Assembly: GCF_036010325.1 (NCBI RefSeq)
Contig: NZ_CP108549.1
Coordinates: 6,448,001 to 6,512,000, forward strand
Direction: 5' to 3'
DNA from: Streptomyces sp. NBC_01210
Lineage (GTDB): Bacteria; Actinomycetota; Actinomycetes; Streptomycetales; Streptomycetaceae
Length of the DNA stretch: 64,000 bases
Below the pieces are notes generated by a model. The model worked only from the letters and a program-made list of their open reading frames with translations. It had not been told where the DNA came from and made no database searches. Shown in pieces: positions 1-8,470 of this stretch. Each line of letters opens with the position of its first letter. Within the stretch, counting starts at the first letter, position 1. A program made the position numbers and the translations under genes.

Positions 1-1
1 G

Positions 2-73
2 CAGGTCTGCACCAAGGACGCGCAGGGGCAGCTGTTCTCGTTCGACCGCGATGCAACCGCCAACGGCAACTAG
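2..73 (+). CDS. 3' end of a protein entering from the left, function unknown
   Basis: Only the last 23 codons and the TAG stop are in the window. The readable tail ends in DRDATANGN and is polar, with no motif I recognise. The stop overlaps the stop codon of the convergent XRE gene by a few bases. The frame is inferred only from its being open to the left edge, so even its coding nature is moderately sure. Confidence 0.45.
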   Translation, partial: QVCTKDAQGQLFSFDRDATANGN

Positions 74-753
74 GCGTGGGTCAGTTGCCAGAAGTGGTCG
101 ACGATCCGCTCCAGGAACTCCCGGCCCGGCTCCCCGGTGTCCTGTGAGGCGGAGCCCCAGCTGAGCGTCGCGACCATACGGGACTGGTAGTCGGCGTGCA
201 GCTCCTCCAGTACGTCCTCGAGATGGCCCCGGTCCATCGGCAGCATCTTCACCACCGGGCGTACATACGCCTGCCAGCGCGCCTTCACCGCGTCCCGCAG
301 CAACTCCGCCAGCTCCTCGTCCTGGCCGGTCGCCGTCAGCAGCTCGCGTGGTGTCAGGTCCAGCACCTCGGCGAGCGCCGCGGTCTGCCGTTCATTGCCG
401 CGCCAGCGCCCCGACTCCTCCATCCGCAGATACGCGGCGGCGTCCACGCCGACCCGCAGCGCCAGCTCGTCGGGGGCGAGGCCTTGCGCCATCCGATGCT
501 CGCGCAGGGTCGTCGCGGCGGCGAGCAGCTCACTCTGCGCGCACCACAACACGCCGGCGAGCGCGGTGAGTTCGCGTGAACCGGGCGCGGCGACACCGCG
601 CTCCCAGGCGACCACCGTGTCCGGTGTGATCTGGAGCCCGTACTGGGCGCGGAGACCGTACGCGACATGGCCTGGCGCCATACCCAGGGCCTCGCGCAGT
701 CGGCGCGCGGCGAGGGCGTTGAAGCGTGGAGCGGGGGTGGGATGCACGCGCAC
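70..753 (-). CDS. XRE-family regulator with two helix-turn-helix segments
   Basis: A 227-residue cytoplasmic protein. Two Cro/C1-type helix-turn-helix regions are visible: residues about 15-65 (GLQITPDTVVAWERG) and about 83-140 (GLAPDELALRVGVDAAAYLR). A C-terminal part containing VVKMLPMDRGHLEDVLEELH may be a sensing or dimerisation region. The GTG at 753 is the first start in an open frame, and another GTG two codons on is possible. It follows the sugar ABC operon on the same strand after about 100 bases, so it could be read from it, though nothing shows that it controls it. The DNA-binding role is a family inference; the target and ligand are unknown. Confidence 0.8.
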   Translation of the reverse strand: MRVHPTPAPRFNALAARRLREALGMAPGHVAYGLRAQYGLQITPDTVVAWERGVAAPGSRELTALAGVLWCAQSELLAAATTLREHRMAQGLAPDELALRVGVDAAAYLRMEESGRWRGNERQTAALAEVLDLTPRELLTATGQDEELAELLRDAVKARWQAYVRPVVKMLPMDRGHLEDVLEELHADYQSRMVATLSWGSASQDTGEPGREFLERIVDHFWQLTHA

Positions 754-861
754 ACGCTAGGCGGCGGGAGGGGGCGGCGACTACGGTGCGTTCACCCAAC
801 GCCACTTGTCGTAGGAACATCCGAGCTGATCGTACCCATTGGTAACGTACTGGGTGATTCG

Positions 862-1686
862 TCAGCCCTTGACCGCGCCGCCCAGTGCGAAGCCGCCGCC
901 CAGCCTCCGCGCGATCAGCACGTACAGCACCAGCACCGGCGCCGAGTACAGAATCGAGAACGCCGCGAGCTGCCCGTAGATCACCGAGCCGTAGTTGCCG
1001 AAGAAGGTGAAGATCGAGACCGACGCAGGCATCTGCTCCGGGGACAGGATCAGCATGAACGGTACGAAGAAGTTCCCCCAGAGCTGGATGAAGGTGTAGA
1101 TCGTCACCACTGTCAGCCCCGGGCCCATCAGCGGCAGGACGACCCTGGTGAGCGTCTGCAGATTCGACGCGCCGTCCGTCCAGGCCGCCTCCTCCAGCAC
1201 CATCGGGACGCCGTCCATGAAGTTCTTCATCAGCCAGATGGAGAACGGCAGTTGGGAGGTGGCGAGGAAGAGCCCCGTACCGTACATCGTGTCGATCAGA
1301 TTGACCTGCACGAACAGTCCGTACACCGGGACCATGACCGCGGTGATCGGCAGACAGGTCGTGAACAGGATCGTCAGCAGATACGGCCGGTTGAAGCGCG
1401 AGTGGTGCCGGGAGAGCGGATATGCGGCGAGCGCCGCGCACACCACCGTCAGCAGGGTCGCGCCGCCGCACAGCAGCAGGCTGTTGAGCATCGGCGTGAA
1501 GGTGATCTCGTCGGTGAGCACCGCGTCGAAATTGTCCGCAGTGAACGACGACGGCGCCCGTACCCGCAGGTCGGCCTCCGCGTTCACCGACGCCAGCAGC
1601 AGCCACAGCAGCGGCAGCGCGAAGGCCGCGGCGGTGAGCAGCAGGGCGGCATTGGCGGCGAGCCGGGCGCGGGTGGTCCGGCGCAT
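862..1686 (-). CDS. Sugar ABC transporter permease (MalG type)
   Basis: Inner-membrane permease of 274 residues with about six hydrophobic segments, beginning at residues 10-30 (ALLLTAAAFALPLLWLLLAS). The cytoplasmic EAA loop, where the ATPase docks, is readable as EEAAWTDGASNLQTLTRVVLP (about residues 165-185; key residues E-A-A, D-G-A). This matches the MalG/CUT1 group. The ATG at 1686 overlaps the stop of the upstream permease by one base (TGATG), so the two are translationally coupled. It is the last gene of the binding protein-permease-permease operon. No ATPase gene is present; Streptomyces CUT1 importers commonly share the MsiK ATPase, so that partner is inferred. The substrate is unknown. 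Confidence 0.92.
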   Translation of the reverse strand: MRRTTRARLAANAALLLTAAAFALPLLWLLLASVNAEADLRVRAPSSFTADNFDAVLTDEITFTPMLNSLLLCGGATLLTVVCAALAAYPLSRHHSRFNRPYLLTILFTTCLPITAVMVPVYGLFVQVNLIDTMYGTGLFLATSQLPFSIWLMKNFMDGVPMVLEEAAWTDGASNLQTLTRVVLPLMGPGLTVVTIYTFIQLWGNFFVPFMLILSPEQMPASVSIFTFFGNYGSVIYGQLAAFSILYSAPVLVLYVLIARRLGGGFALGGAVKG

Positions 1687-2552
1687 CACACCTCCACCTT
1701 CATCAGGCGCAGATAGACGATCGAGAACAGCGAGCCCACCAGCAGGAGCAGCAGTGCCACCGCCGTGCCGTAGCCGATCAGGCTCTTGAGGAACGCCTGG
1801 TCGTACATGAACACCGGCAGCGTCTGGCTGCGGTTGCCCGGGCCGCCGCGCGTCATCGCCCAGATCAGACCGAAGACCGAGAGCGTGGAGAGCGTGTTCA
1901 GCATCAGATTCGTGCCAATGGAACGGCGGATCATCGGCAGCGTGATGTGCCAGACCCGGCGCGGCCCGCTCGCTCCGTCGACCTCCGCCGCCTCCGTGAT
2001 GTCGCGCGGGATCTCGGCGAGCGCGGCGGAGTAGATCAGCATCGAGAAGGCCGTACCGCGCCAGACATTGGCGAAGGACACCGCCAGGATCGGCAGTGTG
2101 AAGAGCCAGTTCTGGGACGGCAGATGCAGCCAGTCCAGCACGGCGTTCAGCGTCCCCTCCCGGCGGAAGAAGGTGTACAGCAGAAACGCCGCGACGATCT
2201 CCGGCAGCACCCAGGCGGTGATCACCAGGGTCCCGGTGACGGTGCGTACGGGACGGGAGGCGGCCCGCATCAGTCCCGCCAGCGCCAGGCCCAGCGTGTT
2301 CTGGCCGAGAACCGCCGAGACGAAGGTGAAGACGAGCGTGAGCCGGACGGCGTTGCGGAAGTCGCCGTCCGCGAACGCCCTGCGGAAGTTGTCCAGGCCG
2401 ACGAAGTCGGATCCCGACGCGCCGGTCAGCTGGGTGTTGGTGAAGGCGATCCAGACGCAGTAGCCGATGGGTCCCGCGAGGAACAGCAGCAGCAGGGCGG
2501 TGGCGGGGGCGATCGGCACCCATCGCCACAACCCCGTTCCCCGGGTGCTCAC
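1686..2552 (-). CDS. Sugar ABC transporter permease (MalF type)
   Basis: A 288-residue membrane permease whose first segment is at about residues 13-36 (IAPATALLLLFLAGPIGYCV). The EAA loop reads TEAAEVDGASGPRRVWHITL at about residues 186-205. It would pair with the downstream MalG-type subunit to form the importer channel. The ATG at 2552 overlaps the binding-protein stop (2549) by four bases in an ATGA, a sign of tight operon coupling. Length and topology are normal for CUT1 permeases. No frameshift or missing segment is apparent. Confidence 0.92.
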   Translation of the reverse strand: MSTRGTGLWRWVPIAPATALLLLFLAGPIGYCVWIAFTNTQLTGASGSDFVGLDNFRRAFADGDFRNAVRLTLVFTFVSAVLGQNTLGLALAGLMRAASRPVRTVTGTLVITAWVLPEIVAAFLLYTFFRREGTLNAVLDWLHLPSQNWLFTLPILAVSFANVWRGTAFSMLIYSAALAEIPRDITEAAEVDGASGPRRVWHITLPMIRRSIGTNLMLNTLSTLSVFGLIWAMTRGGPGNRSQTLPVFMYDQAFLKSLIGYGTAVALLLLLVGSLFSIVYLRLMKVEV

Positions 2553-3910
2553 TTGGTGACGACCGCGCCGTCGACGATCGTCTTGAGCTGGTCGTTGTAC
2601 GCCTTCGCCGCATCCGCTGCCGAGGCATCACCCGTCGTCACCTTCTCCATCGCCTCCCCGATCGCCGTCGACACCTGCGGATAGACGGGCAGCGCGGGCC
2701 GGTAGTGGGTGTACTGGACGAGCCCGGTGAAGAAGTCGATGCCCGGCATGGACTTCAGATACTTCGGTTCCGCGGCCACGTCCTTGCGTACGGCGATCTG
2801 CGCGGCGACCACGCACCACCGGGTCGCGTTCTCCTTGGTCTGCAGCGTCTTGATGAAGTCGAAGGCGAGATCGGGATTCTTCGACTTCTGCGGGATCGAC
2901 CAGGCCCAGCCGCCGGACATGGACACCTTGCCGGGCGCCTGGCCGTTCTGGGTGGGCATCGGGGTCTGGGCCAGCTCCTTGCCCCAGTCCGGCCACTCCT
3001 TGGGCCCCTTGTTCACCCAGTTCTGGCCCATCCAGGAGCCGTCCAGGGAGATCGCGAGCCTGCCTTCGGGGAACCACTCGGTGGCGACCCGCGTGCCGAC
3101 ATTGGGGTCGAGCGCGTCGGAGACGTCCGGGCCGAGCTTCTCCGAGTACACCGTGTGTACGAAGTCGAGCGAGTCCTGGAAACCCTTGCCCGCGGCCACC
3201 CACTTCTTGGCGGAGGGATCGTAGAGCGGGTCCTCACCGGTGCCGTACAGCAGCATCTCGAAGCCCTGCATCACGGCCGCCTCGCCGGGGCCCTTGCCGG
3301 TGTAGACATTGAGCGGGATGGCGCCCGGGACCTTCTTCCTGACGGTGCGGGCCGCGTCCAGGATCTCCGCCCAGTTCTTCGGCTGCCAGTCGGCGGGCAG
3401 ACCGGCCTTGGCGAAGATCGCCTTGTTGAACCACAGTCCGCGGGTGTCGGTGCCGTCCGGGATGCCGTACGTCTTGCCGTCCTCCGCCTTGGCCGCCGCC
3501 TTCGCCGTGTCGACGAACTGGCCCCACTGGTCCCACGTGGGCAGATAGGTGTCCAGCGGCTTCAAGTACCCGGCCTTGATGTCGGAGTTGATACGGAAGG
3601 TGTCCTCATAGAGCAGATCGGGCGCGGTCTTCGGGGAGCGCATCATCTGCTGCGCCTTGGTGGCGTAGTCGTTGTCCGGGGCCTGGATCGGGATGAGCTT
3701 GATCTTCTTGCCCGGGTGGTCCTTCTCGAACTGCTTCTTCGCGGCCTCGAGATGGGCGTCCTTGAAGCGGATCTTGTTGTCGGTGGACCGGTTGTAGGCG
3801 ACCTTGACGGTGTCGGGGTCGCCGCCGGAGCCGCCGCCGCAGGCGGTGAGTGTTCCTGCGGCGAGCGCGGTGACGGCAGTGATGAGGATCAGTGGGGCGG
3901 TGGGGCGCAC
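2549..3910 (-). CDS. Sugar-binding lipoprotein of the ABC importer
   Basis: Extracellular solute-binding protein family 1, 453 residues. The lipoprotein signal peptide ends in the lipobox LTAC at about residue 24, so it should be anchored to the outer face of the membrane. The mature part has the family signature of aromatic and acidic residues (TRGLWFNKAIFAKAG, SMSGGWAWSIPQ). I chose the GTG at 3910 because the strong site GAGGAGG (3919-3925) sits eight bases upstream; the GTG at 3916 is only two bases from it. A well-spaced promoter lies at 3973-4001. It heads the operon with the two permeases. The sugar it binds cannot be told from sequence. Confidence 0.92.
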   Translation of the reverse strand: MRPTAPLILITAVTALAAGTLTACGGGSGGDPDTVKVAYNRSTDNKIRFKDAHLEAAKKQFEKDHPGKKIKLIPIQAPDNDYATKAQQMMRSPKTAPDLLYEDTFRINSDIKAGYLKPLDTYLPTWDQWGQFVDTAKAAAKAEDGKTYGIPDGTDTRGLWFNKAIFAKAGLPADWQPKNWAEILDAARTVRKKVPGAIPLNVYTGKGPGEAAVMQGFEMLLYGTGEDPLYDPSAKKWVAAGKGFQDSLDFVHTVYSEKLGPDVSDALDPNVGTRVATEWFPEGRLAISLDGSWMGQNWVNKGPKEWPDWGKELAQTPMPTQNGQAPGKVSMSGGWAWSIPQKSKNPDLAFDFIKTLQTKENATRWCVVAAQIAVRKDVAAEPKYLKSMPGIDFFTGLVQYTHYRPALPVYPQVSTAIGEAMEKVTTGDASAADAAKAYNDQLKTIVDGAVVTK

Positions 3911-3972
3911 GGGCACGACCTCCTCTGAGCCGGGGGCTCCGGGCCGGGGCCCGGTCCACGGGGGCTGCCGCG

Positions 3973-4001
3973 ACCGTAGGACGGCCCCTTCACAAGGTCA
4001 A
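3973..4001 (-). promoter_or_regulatory. Candidate promoter of the sugar ABC operon
   Basis: Read on the minus strand: a -35 box TTGACC (3996-4001), 17 bases, then a -10 box TACGGT (3973-3978). Spacing and boxes fit the principal vegetative sigma factor. The start codon is about 60 bases downstream. Confidence 0.55.
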
Positions 4002-4122
4002 TCCCCGTGCAGGGCAAGGTCGTTGAGTGGCGCAATCAGTTGGGTCGCCGGCTCGTCCAGCGGGTTCGGCGCTCTCGCTCAGTGGGTTCGGCGCTCTCGT
4101 TCAGGTGGGGGGGCGGGCTCGT

Positions 4123-4824
4123 TCAGCGGGTGGAGGGTCTCCACCGGTACTGGAGCTCGGGACGGCCGATCTGCCCGTACTGCGGACTGCGCACCGCTCG
4201 CCCCTCGGCGACCAGGTGCTCGAGGTAGCGGCGCGCGGTGATCCGCGAGATCCCGACGGCGGTGCCGGCCTCGGCGGCGGTGAGCCCGGTCGTGGACTTG
4301 CGCAGGGTACGGGTGACGGCCTCCAGCGTCGGGGCGCTGAGCCCCTTGGGCAGACCGGCGCTCCCGGCGCCCTGGGGCGCACGGAGGGCGGCGAGCGCCC
4401 GGTCCACCTCGTCCTGACCGCTGGCCTCACCGGCCGTGGCGCGGAACTCGGCGTACCGGGTGAGCCTGTCCCGGAGGGTGGCGAACGTGAACGGCTTCAG
4501 GACGTACTGGACGACTCCGAGGGACACGCCTTCGCGGACGATCGCGAGGTCGCGGGCGGAGGTGACGGCGATGACGTCGGCGGAGTGCCCGGCGGCGCGC
4601 AGGGAACGGACGAGCTGGAGCCCGTGCCCGTCGGGGAGGTAGAGGTCGAGGAGGAGAAGACCGACATCGGTCCGCTCGAGGACGCGTACGGCCTCGGCCC
4701 GCGAGTGAGCGACCCCGGCGACGGTGAACCCGGCGACACGGCCGACGTAGAGGGCGTGGGCGTCGGCGGCGACGGGGTCGTCCTCGACGACGAGAACTCT
4801 GATGGGGTCGCTGGTGCTGCTCAT
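4123..4824 (-). CDS. CitB/DcuR-type two-component response regulator
   Basis: A 233-residue cytoplasmic regulator. The receiver domain (about 8-125) shows the acidic pocket E14-D15-D16, phospho-acceptor D60 in LLLLDLYLPDGHG and conserved K110 in VLKPFTF. The C-terminal part (about 160-225) carries a helix-turn-helix (STTGLTAAEAGTAVGISRIT) typical of the CitB/DpiA/DctR group rather than of OmpR or NarL types. It lies downstream of the DcuS-like kinase, separated by a small open frame that overlaps both genes by four bases. The divergent DctA carrier gene is the likely target by analogy with dicarboxylate- and citrate-sensing systems. Confidence 0.92.
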   Translation of the reverse strand: MSSTSDPIRVLVVEDDPVAADAHALYVGRVAGFTVAGVAHSRAEAVRVLERTDVGLLLLDLYLPDGHGLQLVRSLRAAGHSADVIAVTSARDLAIVREGVSLGVVQYVLKPFTFATLRDRLTRYAEFRATAGEASGQDEVDRALAALRAPQGAGSAGLPKGLSAPTLEAVTRTLRKSTTGLTAAEAGTAVGISRITARRYLEHLVAEGRAVRSPQYGQIGRPELQYRWRPSTR

Positions 4825-5072
4825 GGGGACACCTCGATGGGGCGCGGTGGGCGCGCGGGGGCGTGGGGGCGCCGGGTGCCCGGCGGGTCGGCGTTCGGAC
4901 GGCGGACGACGCGCCTCGCAGTATGCAGCCCAGGCGCGCCCGGCGCGGGCTGCGGTCGCCGGGTGTGTGGCCCGGGGGTACGGGATCCGGGGGTGCCCGG
5001 TCCGGCTGTGCGTGGGGCGGGGGTGCCTCGGCCCGCAGGGGGCGGCGGCGTCCGGCGGGGGGCCGCGCTCAT
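4821..5072 (-). CDS. Possible small proline-rich protein between kinase and regulator
   Basis: An 83-codon frame fills the gap between the kinase and response-regulator genes exactly. Its ATG at 5072 overlaps the kinase stop in an ATGA, and its own TGA overlaps the regulator ATG in a second ATGA. Third codon positions are mostly G or C. The predicted product is about one quarter proline, with many arginines (starts MSAAPRRTPPPPAGRG), and has no recognisable domain or membrane segment. It may be a real disordered protein, or a translated linker that only couples kinase and regulator synthesis. I know of no homologue; GC-rich DNA gives such frames by chance, so confidence is modest. Confidence 0.4.
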   Translation of the reverse strand: MSAAPRRTPPPPAGRGTPAPRTAGPGTPGSRTPGPHTRRPQPAPGAPGLHTARRVVRRPNADPPGTRRPHAPARPPRPIEVSP

Positions 5073-6871
5073 GCCCGCACCTCCGCCGTGTGCAGCGGCA
5101 GCCGTACGGTGAACTCCGCGCCGCCGTCCGGGCCCTCGGTCAGCAGCACCGTGCCCCGGCTGCGGTGCGCCGCCTGCCGGACCAGCGCGAGCCCCAGCCC
5201 GCGCCCCGCGCCGTGCGTGGACCAGCCGCGCCGGAAGACCTCCTCGGCGTCGGCGGGGTCGACGCCCGCGCCGGTGTCGGCGACCCGCAGCAGCAGCTCG
5301 CCGCGGTCGGCACGCGCGGTGACGGTGACCCGGGCACGGAGCGGCTGTACGGCCCGGCCGTCCGCGGCGGTGACGGGGTCGCGGGCGGTGACGATGACGT
5401 GATCCTGTCCGTTCGCGGGGGTGACGGTGTCGTGGTCCCGGCCGTCCACGGGGGTGACGGTGTCGTGGTCCCGGCCGTCCACGGCGTGGACGATGACCCG
5501 ATCCTGGCCGTCCACCCCGTCAAGGGCTCCGGCGTCCCGCCCGCCCGCCGCCGCCTCCGACGCCGCGTCGACCGCGTTGTCGATCAGGTTGCCCAGGATC
5601 GTCACCAGGTCGCGCGCCGGCAGCGACGGCGGCAGAACGCCGTCGTCGATGCGGCTGTCCTCCGCGAGGACGAGCTCCACGCCGCGCTCGTTGGCCTGCG
5701 CCGCCTTGCCCAGCAGCAGCGCGGCCAGCACCGGTTCGCCGACCGCGCCGACGACGCGGTCGGTCAGCACCTGAGCCAGCTCCAGCTCCGCGGTCGCGAA
5801 GTCGACCGCCTCGTCCGCCCGGCCGAGCTCGATCAGCGAGACGACCGTATGCAGGCGATTGGCCGCTTCGTGCGCCTGGGAGCGCAACGCCTGCGTGAAG
5901 CCGCGCTCGGAGTCCAACTCGCCCGAGAGCGCCTGCAGTTCGGTGTGGTCCCGCAGGGTCACCACCGTGCCGCGCTGCTCGCCGCCGACGACCGGGCTGG
6001 TGTTCACGACGATCACCCGGTCGGCCGTCAGATGGACCTCGTCGACGCGCGGCTCGGCCGCCAGCAGCGCGCCCGTGAGCGGAGCCGGCAGGCCGAGTTC
6101 GGCCACCGGCCGGCCGACCGCGTCGTCGTCAAGCCCCAGCAACTCCCGGGCCGCGTCGTTGACCAGGGCGATCCGTCGCCGGCCGTCGAGCATCAACAGC
6201 CCCTCGCGCACGGCATGCAGCGCGGCCTCGTGGTAGTCGTGCATCCGGCTCAGCTCGGCCGCGTTCATACCGTGCGTATGCCGCCGCAGCCGCACGTTGA
6301 TCACGTACGTGCCGAGGCCGCCCAGCGTGAGCGCCGCGCCCGCGACACCGAGCAGCGCGGCGACCTGCTGGCTCACCTTCTCGCTGATCTTCTGGATGGT
6401 GATGCCCGCGCTGACGAGCCCGGTGATCTTCCCGTTGTCGTAGATGGGCGCCACCGTCCGCACCGAGGGGCCGAGCACGCCCAGGTGCTTCTCGCTGTAG
6501 ATCTTGCCCTTCAGTGCCTCGTCGATGTGCCCCAGATATTTCTTGCCGATCTCGCCCGGCTCCGGATGCGTCCACCGAGTTCCGTCCGGGGCCATGATCA
6601 CGACGAAGGTGACGCCCGCGTCCCGGCGCAGCCGCTCCGTATACGGCTGAAGCGGCTCGCTCGGATGCGCGGAACGCGCCGCCGCGATCACGGAGGGCGA
6701 CCGCGCGACGGCGGTGGCGGTGGCGGTGGACTGCAGCCGCGCCGTCTCCTCGGCCTGGGAGCGGTCGGTGACATACGCGAAGAGGGCGCAGCCCGCCACG
6801 ATCGCGGCGACCAGCACGACCTGCATCGCGAAGAGCTGCCCGGCGAGGCTGCGGGGGCGAGGTATGCGCAT
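5069..6871 (-). CDS. DcuS/CitA-type sensor histidine kinase with an internal repeat
   Basis: A 600-residue membrane kinase. The first membrane helix is at about residues 10-30, followed by an extracytoplasmic PDC sensor (contains RRDAGVTFVVIMAPDG and GVLGPSVRTVAPIYDNGKI). A second helix lies at about 178-198, then a PAS domain at about 210-300. The phospho-acceptor box reads QALRSQAHEAANRLHTVVSL. The ATPase N-box (TILGNLIDNAVDAA) and G-box (VADTGAGV, GRGLGLALV) are intact. Between them is an unusual insert of about 60 residues carrying a perfect duplication of VDGRDHDTVTP. The ATG at 6871 starts just before the first helix. It is divergent from dctA; the signal is probably a C4-dicarboxylate or citrate (inference). 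Confidence 0.92.
   Translation of the reverse strand: MRIPRPRSLAGQLFAMQVVLVAAIVAGCALFAYVTDRSQAEETARLQSTATATAVARSPSVIAAARSAHPSEPLQPYTERLRRDAGVTFVVIMAPDGTRWTHPEPGEIGKKYLGHIDEALKGKIYSEKHLGVLGPSVRTVAPIYDNGKITGLVSAGITIQKISEKVSQQVAALLGVAGAALTLGGLGTYVINVRLRRHTHGMNAAELSRMHDYHEAALHAVREGLLMLDGRRRIALVNDAARELLGLDDDAVGRPVAELGLPAPLTGALLAAEPRVDEVHLTADRVIVVNTSPVVGGEQRGTVVTLRDHTELQALSGELDSERGFTQALRSQAHEAANRLHTVVSLIELGRADEAVDFATAELELAQVLTDRVVGAVGEPVLAALLLGKAAQANERGVELVLAEDSRIDDGVLPPSLPARDLVTILGNLIDNAVDAASEAAAGGRDAGALDGVDGQDRVIVHAVDGRDHDTVTPVDGRDHDTVTPANGQDHVIVTARDPVTAADGRAVQPLRARVTVTARADRGELLLRVADTGAGVDPADAEEVFRRGWSTHGAGRGLGLALVRQAAHRSRGTVLLTEGPDGGAEFTVRLPLHTAEVRA
5418..5483. repeat. Perfect 33-bp tandem duplication inside the kinase ATPase domain
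   Basis: Two identical 33-base units, 5418-5450 and 5451-5483, in frame, each coding on the minus strand for VDGRDHDTVTP. Related degenerate units flank them (VDGQDRVIVH, ANGQDHVIVT), so the segment appears to have grown by unit duplication. Confidence 0.9.
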
Positions 6872-6994
6872 GCAATCAGTCTGCCTGGCCGATTTTGTGT
6901 GAACGAAACGAACGTAAGGGTGACCGGCATCACAGGCTGGTGGATAGTCACGGCATCCATAGGGACATGGACGAGTCGGAATGAGGAGGACCCC
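6872..6994. promoter_or_regulatory. Divergent control region between kinase and dctA
   Basis: A 123-base region between two divergent starts. It contains the near-repeat GAACGAAACGAACG (about 6901-6914), which could be a regulator site. A strong ribosome site GAGGAGGA (6983-6990) precedes the dctA GTG. I could not fix a promoter with confidence. Confidence 0.4.
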
Positions 6995-8368
6995 GTGGCT
7001 ACTGGAGCCGTCAGGCGGGACCGTACCCACTATCTCTATATCGCGGTCATCATCGCGGTCGCGCTGGGCATCACGGTGGGCCTGGCTGCCCCCGAGTTCG
7101 CTGTTGAGCTCAAGCCGCTGGGTACCGGCTTTGTGAATCTGATCAAGATGATGATCTCGCCGATCATTTTCTGCACGATCGTGCTGGGCATCGGCTCGGT
7201 ACGAAAGGCCGCCAAGGTCGGCGCGGTCGGCGGCATAGCGCTCGGCTACTTCCTGGTGATGTCGATGGTCGCCCTCGCCATCGGCCTGGTCGTCGGCAAC
7301 ATCCTGCAGCCCGGTGACGGCCTCGCGCTGACCGACGCGGTCAAGGAGGCGGGCCAGGGCCAGGTGTCGGCCGAGGCCAAGCCCCCGGTCGAGTTCGTGC
7401 TCGGGATCATCCCGACCACGATCGTCTCCGCCTTCACCACCGGCGAGGTTCTGCAGACCCTGCTCGTCGCGCTGCTCGTCGGCTTCGCGCTGCAGGCGAT
7501 GGGCTCGGTCGGCGAGCCGGTGCTGCGCGGTGTCGAGCACATCCAGCGGCTCGTCTTCCGCGTTCTTGCCATGGTGATGTGGGCCGCGCCGATCGGCGCC
7601 TTCGGCGCGATCGCCGCCGTCACCGGGTCGGCCGGTCTGGACGCGCTCAAGAGCCTCGCCGTGCTGATGCTCGGGTTCTACGTGACCTGCTTCCTCTTCG
7701 TCGTCATCGTGCTCGGCACGCTGCTGCGCCTCGTCGCGGGCCTCAACATCCTGACGCTCTTCAAGTACCTGGGCCGTGAGTTCCTGCTGATCCTGTCCAC
7801 CTCCTCCTCCGAGTCCGCGCTCCCGCGGCTCATCGCGAAGATGGAGCACCTGGGTGTGAGCAAGCCGGTGGTCGGCATCACCGTTCCGACCGGCTACTCC
7901 TTCAACCTCGACGGCACCATGATCTACATGACGATGGCCTCGCTCTTCATCGCCGACGCGATGGGCCGGCCGATGTCGATCGGGGAGCAGATCCCGCTCC
8001 TCCTCTTCCTCTTCGTGGCGTCGAAGGGTGCGGCGGGCGTCACCGGGGCCGGGCTGGCCACGCTGGCGGGTGGTCTGCAGTCGCACCGGCCGGAGCTGGT
8101 CGACGGCGTCGGCCTGATCGTCGGTATCGACCGCTTCATGAGCGAGGCGCGTGCACTGACCAACTTCGCGGGCAACGCGGTCGCGACGGTGCTGATCGGG
8201 ACGTGGACGAAGGAGATCGACAAGGCGCGGGTCGACGAGGTGCTGGCCGGGAGGATCCCGTTCGACGAGAAGACGCTGCTCGACGACGGTCACGCCGACG
8301 CGGCGCCGGAGGCGGACGTGGACGTGCCGGAGCCGCGGGAGGAGGACGAAGCGGTCCTGAAGGTCTGA
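6995..8368 (+). CDS. dctA: C4-dicarboxylate:cation symporter, DctA family
   Basis: A 457-residue membrane carrier of the DAACS (glutamate/dicarboxylate symporter) family. The serine-rich re-entrant loop is clear (LILSTSSSESALPRL), as is the GYSFNLDGTMIYM segment that binds cation and substrate. The second re-entrant loop is ASKGAAGVTGAG, and the last conserved segment is DRFMSEARALTNFAGNAVAT. The GTG at 6995 is chosen because GAGGAGGA lies five bases upstream. The C-terminal tail is acidic, as in other DctA proteins. It is divergent from a DcuS-like kinase and its regulator, the classic arrangement for induction of dicarboxylate uptake. Likely substrates are succinate, fumarate and malate. 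Confidence 0.93.
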   Translation: MATGAVRRDRTHYLYIAVIIAVALGITVGLAAPEFAVELKPLGTGFVNLIKMMISPIIFCTIVLGIGSVRKAAKVGAVGGIALGYFLVMSMVALAIGLVVGNILQPGDGLALTDAVKEAGQGQVSAEAKPPVEFVLGIIPTTIVSAFTTGEVLQTLLVALLVGFALQAMGSVGEPVLRGVEHIQRLVFRVLAMVMWAAPIGAFGAIAAVTGSAGLDALKSLAVLMLGFYVTCFLFVVIVLGTLLRLVAGLNILTLFKYLGREFLLILSTSSSESALPRLIAKMEHLGVSKPVVGITVPTGYSFNLDGTMIYMTMASLFIADAMGRPMSIGEQIPLLLFLFVASKGAAGVTGAGLATLAGGLQSHRPELVDGVGLIVGIDRFMSEARALTNFAGNAVATVLIGTWTKEIDKARVDEVLAGRIPFDEKTLLDDGHADAAPEADVDVPEPREEDEAVLKV

Positions 8369-8470
8369 CCGGCGGCCGCCGGTACCGAACTGTCGGTGCT
8401 CGTCGGGCCGTTGAGGACGGCCTCATCCGCTCCGCCCTCCGCCTCCCCCCTGGCGGAGGGCGGGCACTCC

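Noticed and set aside
6872..8293. Upstream extension of the histidine-kinase frame across dctA on the opposite strand
   Set aside because: The true kinase start at 6871 fits the membrane helix; the extension is antisense to a clear dctA gene and has low-complexity composition.
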